Made by a program: the position numbers and the translations under genes. The notes under the pieces were generated by a model. The model saw only the letters and a program-made list of their open reading frames with translations, did not search any database and was not told the DNA's origin. This document shows, one piece after another, positions 11,484 through 21,988 of a stretch of 64,000 nt of DNA (its first letter is position 1; each line of letters starts with the position of its first letter). Source of the DNA: Arthrinium phaeospermum (taxonomy: Eukaryota > Ascomycota > Sordariomycetes > Amphisphaeriales > Apiosporaceae); assembly GCA_006503535.1 (NCBI GenBank), contig QYRS01000001.1:2542001-2606000 (forward strand), written 5' to 3'.

Positions 11484-13614
11484 GGTGTCGTCGTCGTCGG
11501 ATATGTCCCGTGATCCCGTGATCTGATGAGAATACAATACAAACCTTGGTTATGGTTCAAGAATATGAACGTGTACACTTATCGCCAAAAGAAGTCCGGA
11601 TCCGACGGTTCCGCGAATAGAGGACGAGATCACGCACTTATGGTGGTCAGCAATGCGATGCGTGGTGCTGTGTTGCTACCGTCTATTGATGGAGATGATG
11701 CCAGCCACCTTGACTTTGAAATGACAGCGAATGAGAGACGCGGGAACGAGAAGAAGAAAACACGAGACGGGAAAGAAACCGAGCACCTTTGCACATCTTT
11801 TACTGCTATCAATCGATATTGGCATTGACACGGAACTGAACTGAACCCACTCCCACCCTCTCCGATCACGCTTACTGTTGAGTGTTATCTGTCTGGGTGG
11901 GCCTGAGTGAGCAGAACCTCCCTGCGAATGCTCCCCCGCAGCTTCCCCAACCGGTCTCCGCACACAGACACTAATGTCCGCTGGGGTTGCGGTTGCGCGG
12001 AATGATAGCGGGAACAAAACGTGCCGCGGTACGCACTGAAGTTGGTATTCACTTCGAGTCCATGCCGTTAATGGGTAGTTTCATGAACCTCGAAGAAGAA
12101 TTCCGTGCAGCTCTTGCGAGTATGTATGTAGAGCAGGCAGGGTCCCGGATGAATGCATCGGATCGGCACGGGTAAATGACGCTCGCTCCAATTGATTATG
12201 CCAGGCCATGCCATTGTCGTGGCAGCTACTGCAGCATGTCGCCTCGGCATACCACCTCGGCAACCCGATCGCTGGCCCGAACCCACCCCAGAAGCCGACG
12301 ATCCTACAACAAACATCTGTCACGGCTGCTTCCCCTCTTGTCGTGATGGCACTGCGCTTCCGTGCTTGTTTTCAGGTGCGCCCATCTTCGTGGGAGTTTG
12401 ACCTCCCCTGGGCTCTTCTGTTACTGCTACTGCAGTCAAGCTGGGAAGCCACTTGCCAAAACTTCGGGTGGCCTCGGTGAGCCCCTTATACAATCCATCC
12501 CTACTAGGCCCTTCCGCGTAATCAGGACACTGGCTGAGAGGCAGACACCGGTGAGGATCCGGCCAACTGGGTCATCTCCGTCGCTGACCGGGTCACCGAC
12601 GATGCACGTATTCGATTTGGGCATCACGAGATAGCTTCGGTGGTCCTAGCCTTCGCTTTGTGCATCGTCGTCAAATCATCGTCAAAGAAGCCTGATCGCC
12701 TGCCGGTGAGTCGCAGTGTATGGGAGCTCGATGTGACAATTGTACATATGTCTCACCTGGGAGGTAAGTCATTAAGTGAGGTAGTATATCGTGGTTGACT
12801 GCAAGATAGGTCGTCGTATCTTGAGGCTTGGGCGATCTTCAGCCACCTGCTAGCCATCTAGGGTATCGTCGTTTCGTCATGGTTCGTCATAGGCAACCTC
12901 AGCGGTCGTGTTGGCTTATAAGTCGGATCAGGGATGTTTGGGGGACTTGAATCATCGTGGAGGTTTCAGGACTACTTCACCGACTGTTAGATGGGCACTA
13001 TATCGACAGCTATCCGAGCAGCTCAATGCACCTACCCCCCGCGGCGATATTGTACATATCCCATTTCACCTTTGAAGCTGTTCGTCGTACGACACGAGAT
13101 GAGAGGAAGCCGTGATAGGGAACTCTCATTGGAGCGGGAACTTCCCCGGGTACGAGGGTAGTGGGCAGAAGCACCACCGTCAGGGCGGCGCTCGTATTAC
13201 TTCCCGCCGGCTCACGATGCAAGCACGCGCAAATTCAACCCGGTACCTGGACTTCGCACGACACTGGGTCCTGGCAGCTTCTTCTTGGCACAGAGAGCTC
13301 CCAGCGAGTAGACTGGTTACTTGGACAGGTGTGCCAATGCCTCTGCATGTCCTACAGGGGTGGGAGGGATCAGATATATCTCGTCAGAGTCTGGTGGCAC
13401 TTTCCACTAATGACTTTCCGCTGCGTCCGCCGCCCGCATTTTCGGCAACGAAGGTTTGGGGATTCACACGCATGGCTTGCTGAGGGGTGGCGTGGGCATA
13501 GCGCCGCGCAGCGAGGAGGGGCTGCTGTTGGTATGAGTGGTAGGGCTCATGTGTCAACGGCTTTTCTTTGGGGCCAAGGTGAGGGCGAGGAGGGGGAAGA
13601 GACGAAAAAGAAAT

Positions 13615-13634
13615 AAAGAAAGAAAGAAAGAAAG
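13615..13634. repeat. (GAAA)n microsatellite
   Basis: About five consecutive AAAG/GAAA units in a purine-rich tract. A simple repeat in the spacer. Confidence 0.8.
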
Positions 13635-14335
13635 GAAAGAGTCAGCCTAATTTAGACAGATGCATACTGTCGAATCAGCTGGGCATACGCAATGGCTCGG
13701 CTCTTCTCCAGGAGGGAAGTGGTAGGTCTGTAGAGACTGGTGGCGCTCCTTGTGTAACGCAAGTTTGCGCTATTGGCCCAGACTGCCAGGGTCTTTGCCA
13801 ATGCATATGCGCATGTTGAATAACATCAGCATGAGACATGTCACCTGTATGTACTTGGCTGGGCCCATCAGTCTGCACTTGCTGAGAAAAGCGTGGGGGT
13901 TATCTGATCTAGACGCCGACAGCTGACGGCAACTCCTTATTCCACGCATTTGTCGACTCCTGTCATCAAGCATCTGTCTCGATAAGTATTGTGTAAGTAT
14001 TGTGTACCTACTTTCTAATGACATGGTATGCGATGGGATCAAAAATTCATTCTGGAAAAGAAACAATAACGAATACATCCACAAGCATGGGCCTGGTCGG
14101 AAGATGTCTGATATGAATTCATCGGGCGGGGCAAGAGTTTGCTACACCCGTCGAGCCCGATGACCAGGTATGCTGGCTATGTACCTGATGAATCCATACC
14201 GCCGCCTTGGTACGGCAGTAAACAGGATTTAATATAGCTGAAGTGCTAGTTCGGTTGCCTTCCCCGTCGCCTTTTGACGCATGTCGACTGTATCGGCGAG
14301 CCCCTGCACACGCCCGCCCACCAACCCCTGTATCC

Positions 14336-14593
14336 TCATTTCTCGAAAGGCGCCATGATCTTCTCGATATTCATGCTCATCTTCTCCACTGAAGACTTGG
14401 AGCTCACAGTAGACGCCCCCTCCGCTGCAGATACTGCATCTGACTTGGCAATAAGCCTGTTCTCCTTGGTGGGCGATTGTTGAAGATATGCACGGAGGCA
14501 GGGGCTCTTGGTCGAATCACGTTTCGGCTTGTTCTTGCTCTTGCTGCTAATCTTGTTCTTTATCGCAGAGCTGGAGGAAGAGGAGGAGGTCAT
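14336..14593 (-). CDS. Candidate small Ser/Lys-rich protein, unknown
   Basis: An 85-codon ORF starting at the ATG at 14593. The N-terminal third is serine and lysine rich ([20 protein letters not shown]). The rest looks more like a real protein, with a possible amphipathic C-terminal helix (SVEKMSMNIEKIMAPFEK). Codon composition is plausible, but there is no domain I recognise and no second exon I can define. It could equally be chance. Calling it a gene would need transcript evidence or a conserved homologue. Confidence 0.3.
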   Translation of the reverse strand: MTSSSSSSSAIKNKISSKSKNKPKRDSTKSPCLRAYLQQSPTKENRLIAKSDAVSAAEGASTVSSKSSVEKMSMNIEKIMAPFEK

Positions 14594-15982
14594 TCTGGAT
14601 ATCTTGTGAGAGCGCTTTCGTGGGAATTGCCTAGAAGGACCACGATACATATGATATTAGTAAACCAGTATCTCCATATGTCCTTCCCGACAGATCGAAT
14701 ATTGACCTACCCGTCCTGCTGACACATTGTTGATGACATCGTCACACGCCCGTGTTCACACACAAGGAGAAGAAGAAAGAGAGGGAGGGAAAGGGAACAC
14801 TGTGAATATCGAGTTATGTCTTCAATCCTTTTTACTTCCAGCTATCTGACGGAGAATCTCTGTTATCCACCACACCGAGGACATAGTGACTTTATACATC
14901 ACCGACCTCATCCCTTTCCGCCCTGCTCTCCTTGCCCATCTCGAGGGACCAGAAGCTGAACGCGTATTGCGAGAATGACACGGCAGAGTCTCAGATTGCT
15001 TTTGAGAAGCAAGCGATGATGCCGTGTCATCGGGGAAGCAACCACGACGAGGGAGACGGGAGAGCAGAATGCGGCTCTGCAGGTAGCAGGAGTGCACTTG
15101 GCCATGGTCTGATCGAGCTTCCCCCCCCTCTAAGTGGCCCAAACCAACACCATACGAACGCCCATTACAGAAGCATGATGGGAGTATGATGACACGGATC
15201 AAACCTGGTCGGTCGCTAAGACTGATGGGAAAGAAATGCCCTTGGCAGAAAACCGGAACACGCGCGCTCCTGCTTATAGCGGAAACACCAGGGGAGGGAT
15301 GTGTCCCTTCCCCCCGAGACAAAGCGTCGCCGGATCCGAAGAAGGCGTCGCGAGATCCGGCAGGCACTGTGCCGCTCTGCAGCCAGCCCTTATAGCTAAA
15401 CACCCCCCAACCAGTCAGTCGGTGGCGTGAGTAAGCGCGATCTCTTGACCCCCAGGTGATTCAGCCGCCAAACAGCCAATAGGACCGGTTCCAGGACAGA
15501 TGACAACGGAAAACTGACCCCCCACGTAGTACTTCTTGAGCCTTGTGGGACCCGAGATTCTTGCTGCAGGAAACTTTTGCCCGAGAGGAGCGGAGTGAGC
15601 CCCAGGAAATGATACTTGCTTTTCCTAAGCGGAACCACCCCCTGTATGTGTCGAAGAGCAGCCAGGCTCCCCGGCACACCACCATCTAACAATTCCTCAC
15701 AGTCACCATCCTGACGAATCCCACATCAGCTAAAGGTACAGCCGAGTGGCCATGTCAACCCATTGGACCCAAAACTATCAATAATGGAGGCGGTGGCCGC
15801 AAAAGATCTCGATGCGAAGCACAGTAGCCAGAGGGACGTCTTTCCGTCACATGGGCATTTGCCTTAAGCCTTCTTTCTAGCTTTTCTTCGCAAGGTAGCA
15901 AGGGGGTAAGGTTGGGGTGGGGTACTTGGCAGAGCAATATACATACATACTGGTTCAGAAGCAAAAAGTAGGGGTATATTTT

Positions 15983-18613
15983 CTAATATGGTACATTATT
16001 ATGATGGACTGGCCTGCTGCGTCGGAGCACCTGTCTGCTTCTTATGCGCTGTTCGACATTTGCCCACAACTCATCGTTCCATTTCTCAATATACAAATCC
16101 AGCTTCCGGATTTTCCGTTGCACCTCCTCAAGACTGGGAAGTAGCGGCTGCTCCTCATCCCCCCAGGCCTGGTCGCATAGCTCCTTGACCTGGGCCAGGG
16201 TCAGTTGATTCCGCCGCCGCACCGACTTCGTCGACTTCTTCATGGGCTCCACCGTACCGTAAATCTCAGCGAGTCGAAGGATGATGGCCTTTTGAACGTG
16301 TTCCTTCTCGATATTGACGCCTACGTCCTTCAGCGTGCGCACGACGGAGAGGACACGGACAAACTCGAAACCGCGGGATAGGCGCTTCTGTTGCAGCTGT
16401 AGCAAAGGGGCTGTGGCATCGCCATCCGGAATCTTGCGGAATGACCACCGAATCAACGACGATATAATCCAGGGAGTAAAGATCTGCGTGAGTGGGTGAT
16501 TAGGCCTCGAAGCCGGTGTGTCTATTGGTATGTAGACACCCATGAGTTTCGGTACACCATGAAGCGGCCGAGTCATGGCCTGGGGCAAATCACGAACAGA
16601 GACGGGTATAAAACCAGGCCGAGCACCGCGCCACTTTGTATAGTAGTTAATGACATCGCGCATCATCGGAAGAAGTAGCTGCATCTTGCCCTGGCGACCA
16701 AGGGAAATAATGAGTTGCTTGTTGACACTGGCAGGAACTGGAACATCCATCCGGCGCAGTGTCCATAGCAAGGCCTGGCAGAATCTCGCATCGTCCGGTG
16801 ACGGCAGGCTATTTGAGCGACGATGTGGGCGACGATGTGGGCGACGATGTGGGACATGTTGCTTATCCTCATCGAAGGGATGCAAAGGCGCATTGTTTCT
16901 CATCAAATTAATCAGCTTCCGCACATGGCTTGGTTTCAGGCCAATTCTCCAGTAATACATATCGCTGAGGACACGTATAATGTTCCAGTGATCCTCTATA
17001 ACAAGAGAAATCTCCAACATTTTGTTCGCGAAGGCATGACTTGAACTGGTAAAAGTGGCAAGCCTGGTGGCAAGCAACAAGTTATAGGTTCTTATATCGC
17101 CAGACGCTCTACTAGAGTCCATCAACTTGGAATGCAGCTCTATGTCGTCGAAGACTTCCGGATGCAGATCGCATTGGAGGAGGTCCAGGAGAAGCTCAGT
17201 GTCGTGAATCTTGGCAAGATATTGTATCGACTTCACATAATTTGTGTCAGGGAGTGAAATGCCCAGATCTCGGAGATGGCCAATCCTCTTCAAAACGCCT
17301 TCCGGGGTTGGATCCCTCAGAGCAATCGATTGTAGTGAGAGGGGCCCAATTTTCTGAATGCCCAAAGCCGAAATGACAGAGATGGCGGTATCGAGGCTAA
17401 CCCAGGAACTGGCAAACCACCGAGCACCGAGCCTGTCATTGTATGATTTGGAAGTAAACCCAAACGTGCTCCCATGGACGCGGTTCATGAACTCTCGGGA
17501 AACTTCGAGCTGCTCAGATTCGCCGTCCTCAGCATCGTCCGCTTTCTGCTGGGAGCTGTGCTGATCCAATGTACTCATGGCAGCCAGTTCCGTTTCGGAC
17601 CACAGTTCCAGGTTCTCGGGAAAGTAGCCCGCAAAATATCTCAGGAATGGTCTAGCCGGTGCATAGAGTGTTGGCCCATCCCCAACGCGCAAGCACGTTT
17701 TGTGCCACAGCCGTGCCAACCGAGAACAACCATGGGCATACAAATAAGGCACCACCGAGTCGTATAACCGTCGCTCATGACTTGTGGTATATAAGCGTGG
17801 AAGTGTCCCCGACTCATTAAGAACCTCATCGGTGCAGTATTGCTTTATCAGGCTGATGAACTCGCTCGAGGCAGGCCGGAAACTGGTAATGAGGCGCAAA
17901 TGCCATTGAATGGCTTTGCTATGTTGGTGCGAGCGTAGATAGTATGACACAATGCCTATGTAGAGGTTCGGCCATTCGCTATTGTGGACTTTTTTCATCC
18001 ACTCCGCATAGACAAAGATATTATCGAGGAATTGCTCATTGCCGTACCGGAGGGCCGTCTCAAGGATAGTCTGCCAGAAGACTACTGCCGACGTCTTGTC
18101 GGTCTTGTAGAGTATTTTGCGACCCCACATGCCATTCCACAATCTGTAGACACCCTCGTCGCCGTGACGCCTCTGAAGATAGTCCAGGAGGCAGTACCAT
18201 AGTCCGAAATCGTTCTGATTCTCGAGGTTGTCTACCTGCAATGGCCAGCTGTATTTCTTGGCCGGCCCAGTCCGGGAAAAGTCCGACTCTATGGCCAGTC
18301 GATCAGGCTTTAGTGAAAGCCATTGCCATTTCCCAAACGATGCGCTTTGCTGCAACGAACTGCTGATGTCGTTGGGGTTTATACTTCGGGGAGCAAGTCT
18401 GTCGCTGGGCGAGGCAGACGGTCCGAGCACGGTCATATCCAGCGTCGCCGGTGCCGTCGCAAGATTCCGCTTCCATGGTATCGAGAGTGCATCATGGTGG
18501 CGGTAAACTGGTCGCACCAGACGTGAAAGTGGTGTATGGTGGCGGGTTGGCTGCAAGCTGTGAACTGGACGTCGAAGCTTCACATCTCGAAGGGTTTGGA
18601 TCACCGGTCGCAT
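15983..18613 (-). CDS. Mitochondrial PPR-like protein
   Basis: One uninterrupted exon of 876 aa. The N-terminus is basic and poor in acidic residues (MRPVIQTLRDVKLRRPVHSL, then a second basic stretch ending WKRNLATA), typical of a mitochondrial presequence. The body is almost entirely helical with degenerate about 35-residue units, for example DIRTYNLLLATRLATFTSSS followed by a paired helix, and WPNLYIGIVSYYLRSHQHSK. This resembles divergent fungal pentatricopeptide-repeat proteins, which bind organellar RNA for processing or translation. I cannot tie it to a named family member. Around residues 588-600 there is a short PHRR repeat encoded by three perfect 12-bp units. It is divergent from the cox7 gene, sharing a spacer of about 470 bp. 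Confidence 0.5.
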   Translation of the reverse strand: MRPVIQTLRDVKLRRPVHSLQPTRHHTPLSRLVRPVYRHHDALSIPWKRNLATAPATLDMTVLGPSASPSDRLAPRSINPNDISSSLQQSASFGKWQWLSLKPDRLAIESDFSRTGPAKKYSWPLQVDNLENQNDFGLWYCLLDYLQRRHGDEGVYRLWNGMWGRKILYKTDKTSAVVFWQTILETALRYGNEQFLDNIFVYAEWMKKVHNSEWPNLYIGIVSYYLRSHQHSKAIQWHLRLITSFRPASSEFISLIKQYCTDEVLNESGTLPRLYTTSHERRLYDSVVPYLYAHGCSRLARLWHKTCLRVGDGPTLYAPARPFLRYFAGYFPENLELWSETELAAMSTLDQHSSQQKADDAEDGESEQLEVSREFMNRVHGSTFGFTSKSYNDRLGARWFASSWVSLDTAISVISALGIQKIGPLSLQSIALRDPTPEGVLKRIGHLRDLGISLPDTNYVKSIQYLAKIHDTELLLDLLQCDLHPEVFDDIELHSKLMDSSRASGDIRTYNLLLATRLATFTSSSHAFANKMLEISLVIEDHWNIIRVLSDMYYWRIGLKPSHVRKLINLMRNNAPLHPFDEDKQHVPHRRPHRRPHRRSNSLPSPDDARFCQALLWTLRRMDVPVPASVNKQLIISLGRQGKMQLLLPMMRDVINYYTKWRGARPGFIPVSVRDLPQAMTRPLHGVPKLMGVYIPIDTPASRPNHPLTQIFTPWIISSLIRWSFRKIPDGDATAPLLQLQQKRLSRGFEFVRVLSVVRTLKDVGVNIEKEHVQKAIILRLAEIYGTVEPMKKSTKSVRRRNQLTLAQVKELCDQAWGDEEQPLLPSLEEVQRKIRKLDLYIEKWNDELWANVEQRIRSRQVLRRSRPVHHNNVPY
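16817..16852. repeat. 12-bp tandem repeat inside the PPR-like gene
   Basis: Three perfect copies of a 12-bp unit (GCGACGATGTGG on the plus strand) lie in frame in the PPR-like coding sequence. They encode the repeated tetrapeptide PHRR in a basic loop. Confidence 0.9.
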
Positions 18614-19082
18614 TACTGCGTCCCATTACGTGTGCCACCGGGCGTGGAACCAGATCTTGATCACGCAGCTATCATCGCATACTCCGTGGAATAAACAAAG
18701 GAAGGAAAGCGGTGCGTTGTCGTGTCTCTGCAAGTCAAATCGCATGCAGGGCCAGGTTGGAGCTCTATCCAAAAATTTGGATTTACAGCGAACTACAATT
18801 GGCGCTAGCTGCTATCCTTAGCACACACCCCTGTTGCTTCTTTTTTGGAATACGCCAAGCCTTGCCTGCCGTCATGTTGGTCCTTCCTTAAGTAATCAGC
18901 TGGATGGCCTCGCCGGTAACAACTCGGCTATTCTCCCAGCTTAGTCATTCAGCGGAAGTGGGCCCATCGAACCACTTCGAGTTCAGTGATTCAAGCTCTC
19001 TCGATAGCAGCTCATAGCAACAACCACCTTCAATCGCCGAATTAAACCCCCCTCCAGTCACACCACCGCAACAACCGTCAAG
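18614..19082. promoter_or_regulatory. Shared divergent promoter region, PPR-like gene and cox7
   Basis: The 469 bp between two divergent start codons (18613 minus and 19083 plus) must hold both promoters. Both products are probably mitochondrial. The half near cox7 is rich in CAACAACCACC-type leader sequence. I could not assign specific factor sites. Confidence 0.5.
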
Positions 19083-19617
19083 ATGGGGTGAGTAGCAAGA
19101 AGCCCCTACGCTCAATTGGTTATCGAAAGTTCAATGCCCAATGGCCCAACCCGGTCTCGCCGTCGCCGACTCTGCGAAATCGTAGCCGCCCGACCGTGGT
19201 TCTCACCCTCTGCTACTTCGAGGGCCTTCTTCAACATTGTCACGTTCCCAGGCTGACCCAAGTCGCTTCATAGTATGGTCGACGCTCCCAACCGTGTGCC
19301 CGAGCACCAGAAGTTCTATCAGTCTGCCTACAAGCAGCACACCCGTCTCTGGAGGATCGTACGTTATATATATGCGCGCAATCAGATGCCGCGAACCTCC
19401 AATGTGCGAAAAGAACACGCAGGTTGACACAGTAAATAGGGCTCCCGAAGCAGCATCATGTTCCTTCCCTACCAGGCCGCCCTTTGGGGTACCTTCGGCG
19501 GTATGTCCCAACGCTCCGACATAAGATTGGCATTTGGTACTAATTGCGAATATAGCCACCCTGTACATGATGGGCCGCAAGGCTGCCGGTTACAACACCT
19601 GGTTCGGCAAGAACTAG
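19083..19617 (+). CDS. cox7: Cytochrome c oxidase subunit 7 (Cox7/VIIa-type)
   Basis: Four exons join into 70 aa: 19083-19087, 19274-19358, 19440-19500 and 19556-19617. Introns are 186, 81 and 55 bp, all GT-AG. The first exon is only ATGGG, so the start codon is separated from the rest by an intron. If that intron is purely in the leader, translation could begin at the ATG at 19275 (MVDAPNRVPEHQKFYQ). The hydrophilic N-terminus ends in HTRLWRIGSRSS, followed by one membrane span (IMFLPYQAALWGTFGATLYM) and the short tail GRKAAGYNTWFGKN. This single-span arrangement matches the small nuclear-encoded subunit of complex IV in the inner mitochondrial membrane. The frame is intact. Confidence 0.85.
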
Positions 19618-20006
19618 AGCAGGTTCGCATAGAATGTGTGCATAGAGGGTTCTGGGTTGCAGAAGAAGCGACGAGAGGCGACTGTTTTGTGTCGATAGGA
19701 GGACCAAATAGACTACAATCACACGAACGAATCATTTGTCTTAAGTCATACCTTGTATCAAATGTAGCCACGACCTCGCGACGAACTTGTGCATCTAACA
19801 TCCGAGCCATATCTCATTACGCCTGCACTACTAAATGAATTCTCCACCAACTGTAGGTGTATCTAAAATACAGGGTGATGACTTGGTCAAGTCAAGAAAG
19901 ATGATCCGCATGATCCAGGCCAAATGCCAACAAGATCATTCCTCGGACTGGTGAAGTCGAATATGTGCAGCATCAGCATCAGCATCAGCATTGATCTTGA
20001 GGGGCG
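19618..20006. other. Convergent 3' spacer between cox7 and clathrin light chain
   Basis: 389 bp holding both 3' ends. It contains four perfect CAGCAT units at 19968-19991 and no gene. Confidence 0.6.
19968..19991. repeat. (CAGCAT)4 short tandem repeat
   Basis: Four perfect copies of CAGCAT lie in the 3' flank of the clathrin light chain gene. Confidence 0.9.
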
Positions 20007-20848
20007 TTAGTAGCCCTCGGCGCCAGGTGCCTTTTCGTCCTTTCGCAGGCTCATCAGCATCTCGCGGAAGCGCTCCTTGCCCGAACCAGAAGCACCTCCT
20101 TTCTGGCCCTTCCCGCTCACATCAACCAGTTTGGAGATGCGCTCCCAGCTGGTGCCGCCCGAGGTGGTGTCGTCCCTGCTGGCCATGAACTGCTCAGCGT
20201 CCTTGCGCGTCTGGGAAACGGTCTTCTCCTTCTTGTTGTTGTAGTTCTCATAGAAGTCGTCGATGTTTTGCTGGGCCTCCTTGACGGTCTCGGCCTTCTG
20301 GGCGGCGAACTGCTCGGCCCGCTTGGCGTTACCAGCATCGCGCTTCTCGCGCCATTGCTTGATGACCTCGGGCTCTTCCTCCTCCTCGGCAGTGGCGGCG
20401 GCGTATCCTGAACTGTAGTTTACCGAAGGGGCAGTGATCGCACCACCAGGGGCAACTTGCTATTCGGAGGGTGGCCCGGTCAGCTGGTATTCGCGGTGCT
20501 ATTCATGGTCCATTACGTCTAGGCTTACCTCGTTGCTGGCGCTGAGATCGGGAAATTGGCTCTCGAATTGGGCACCCTCGCCATCGTCACCTCCGCCCAG
20601 CAGGTCGTCCGATGCGTCTTGGAAAGCGGCCGAGTCGCCGCTGGTCGCGAACTGCGTCGCATCGTCACCGAGAAGGGCACGTTCGCGGGCTAAGAAGTCG
20701 TCGGCTGATGGGGATTCGGCGTCTCCCTTGACGTCGGTCTGGGCTGTAGTATGGAAGGTTAGTACTGCATCGCATTGGAGTCAAGAGGTAGTGGTGGTGT
20801 CTTACCACCCGAGTCGAAGTCGTCCAGCGACGGGAATCTGTCGGCCAT
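20007..20848 (-). CDS. Clathrin light chain
   Basis: Three exons join into 236 aa: 20848-20806, 20743-20529 and 20459-20007. Introns are 62 and 69 bp; the first carries a perfect TACTAAC branch site. The N-terminus MADRFPSLDDFDSG is the family hallmark. It is followed by an acidic, disordered region (DLLGGGDDGEGAQFESQFP) and a long central helix starting PEVIKQWREKRDAGNAKRAE that binds the clathrin heavy chain. The C-terminal part contains GGTSWERISKLVDVSGKGQK and REMLMSLRKDEKAPG. The protein decorates the clathrin triskelion at the trans-Golgi and plasma membrane. Its frame is intact. A partner adaptor, AP-1 gamma, lies about 14 kb away at 34.8-37.6 kb. Confidence 0.93.
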
Positions 20849-21988
20849 GGTTGCTGTGGTGGAAAGGTGGAAGGGGGAATGACAAAGCAGTTGTAATGAG
20901 CGTTGCACGTAAAGTGTAGGTAATAAAATTGGCCTGCTTTCTTTCTTATGGAGATCGGGGCAGTTGATGGTAGGAAGGAACAATCTTGAATTGAATATGA
21001 AGGTCGACTATTCCGGGTGCTGCTACCTCAAGGCATTGAATGACAAGGTACCTACAGGTGCACGAATGCGCTGTCGTCGCAAGGCCAGTTTACCGCTGCG
21101 ACTGGTTGCTTGGCCTAAGCTGCTTGGGTCCATGTACCTACTAACAAACTCCAGGTACCTACCTCCTTAGCTCCTATTGTTGATTGCCATTGCGCATGAG
21201 CAAGGGGGGCCTGCAATTGGCGATGAGCTGTCGGTTGAATAATTCTCCTTATCCCGGATCACAGACTTGCATAAGTCGTATTAATGCAACGGTACCTGTA
21301 GGCAGATAAACTGATTGGGTGATAAGATAGACCAAACTGGGCCCTAGCACCAGCTATCTGTTTGCTAAGGTTGGATGGGAGCTCCTGCGGCGCGTGTGTC
21401 GTGTGTCCGTCCCATTCAATCGACGTAGCCAGCTTCAGCACATTTGACATTTGTTGGTGCAACTTCCCAACCTCATTCCAGTATCAAGAAGGCCTTTCCC
21501 CATTCAACCAATCCCTCCCTTCAGAATCAGAATAATCGGTCATCTAAATATCTGCAAATCTGTGAAGTTGGGGTGATTGATAGCATCAGGATCCTACATC
21601 ATCAATCTTCTTACTACACACTCAAACCCAGGTCAGGTGTTTGTGTGTGTCTGTTTTGGACGTGGACGTGGACGCCTCTAGCTGGCTCACATCAACATCT
21701 CAAATATTTTGCCAGCCAGTCTACCTAGCTCAGACCCGGCACTCAGCGCAGACTGTTGCAGCTAGCTCCGCACGTAGATGATTGATCTTGATCTGTCTGA
21801 ACTGAAGTCCACACCAAAAACAACCAACAATATCAGGCCGGGCACACAAGTAGAAATCAGCAACAGCACACGACCCACGACTGCACTTCCTGGATTGCTC
21901 TTTACTTTCCACTGCTGTCTGACTCCCAACCTCTGGAAACAAACCACTTGACAACGGGTCTACGTAACATCTCCATAACACCACCATC
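20849..21988. other. Divergent promoter spacer, clathrin light chain and Rtt103-like gene
   Basis: About 1.1 kb with no supportable gene. Several GGTACCT/AGGTACC short motifs occur (near 21047, 21153 and 21291), a common pattern in ascomycete spacers. The stretch before 21989 is pyrimidine- and CA-rich, as expected of a leader. Confidence 0.5.

Larger units (their letters stand above)
11484..15982. other. Long spacer, largely without genes
   Basis: About 4.5 kb. Apart from a doubtful small ORF at 14336-14593, I see no supportable gene. It contains a GAAA microsatellite near 13615-13634 and a direct repeat of AAGTATTGTGT at 13984-14004. The part next to 11483 should hold the acetoacetyl-CoA synthetase promoter. 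Confidence 0.5.

Noticed and set aside
14822..15403. 193-codon minus-strand ORF
   Set aside because: No conserved motif and the reading overlaps several equally long chance ORFs.
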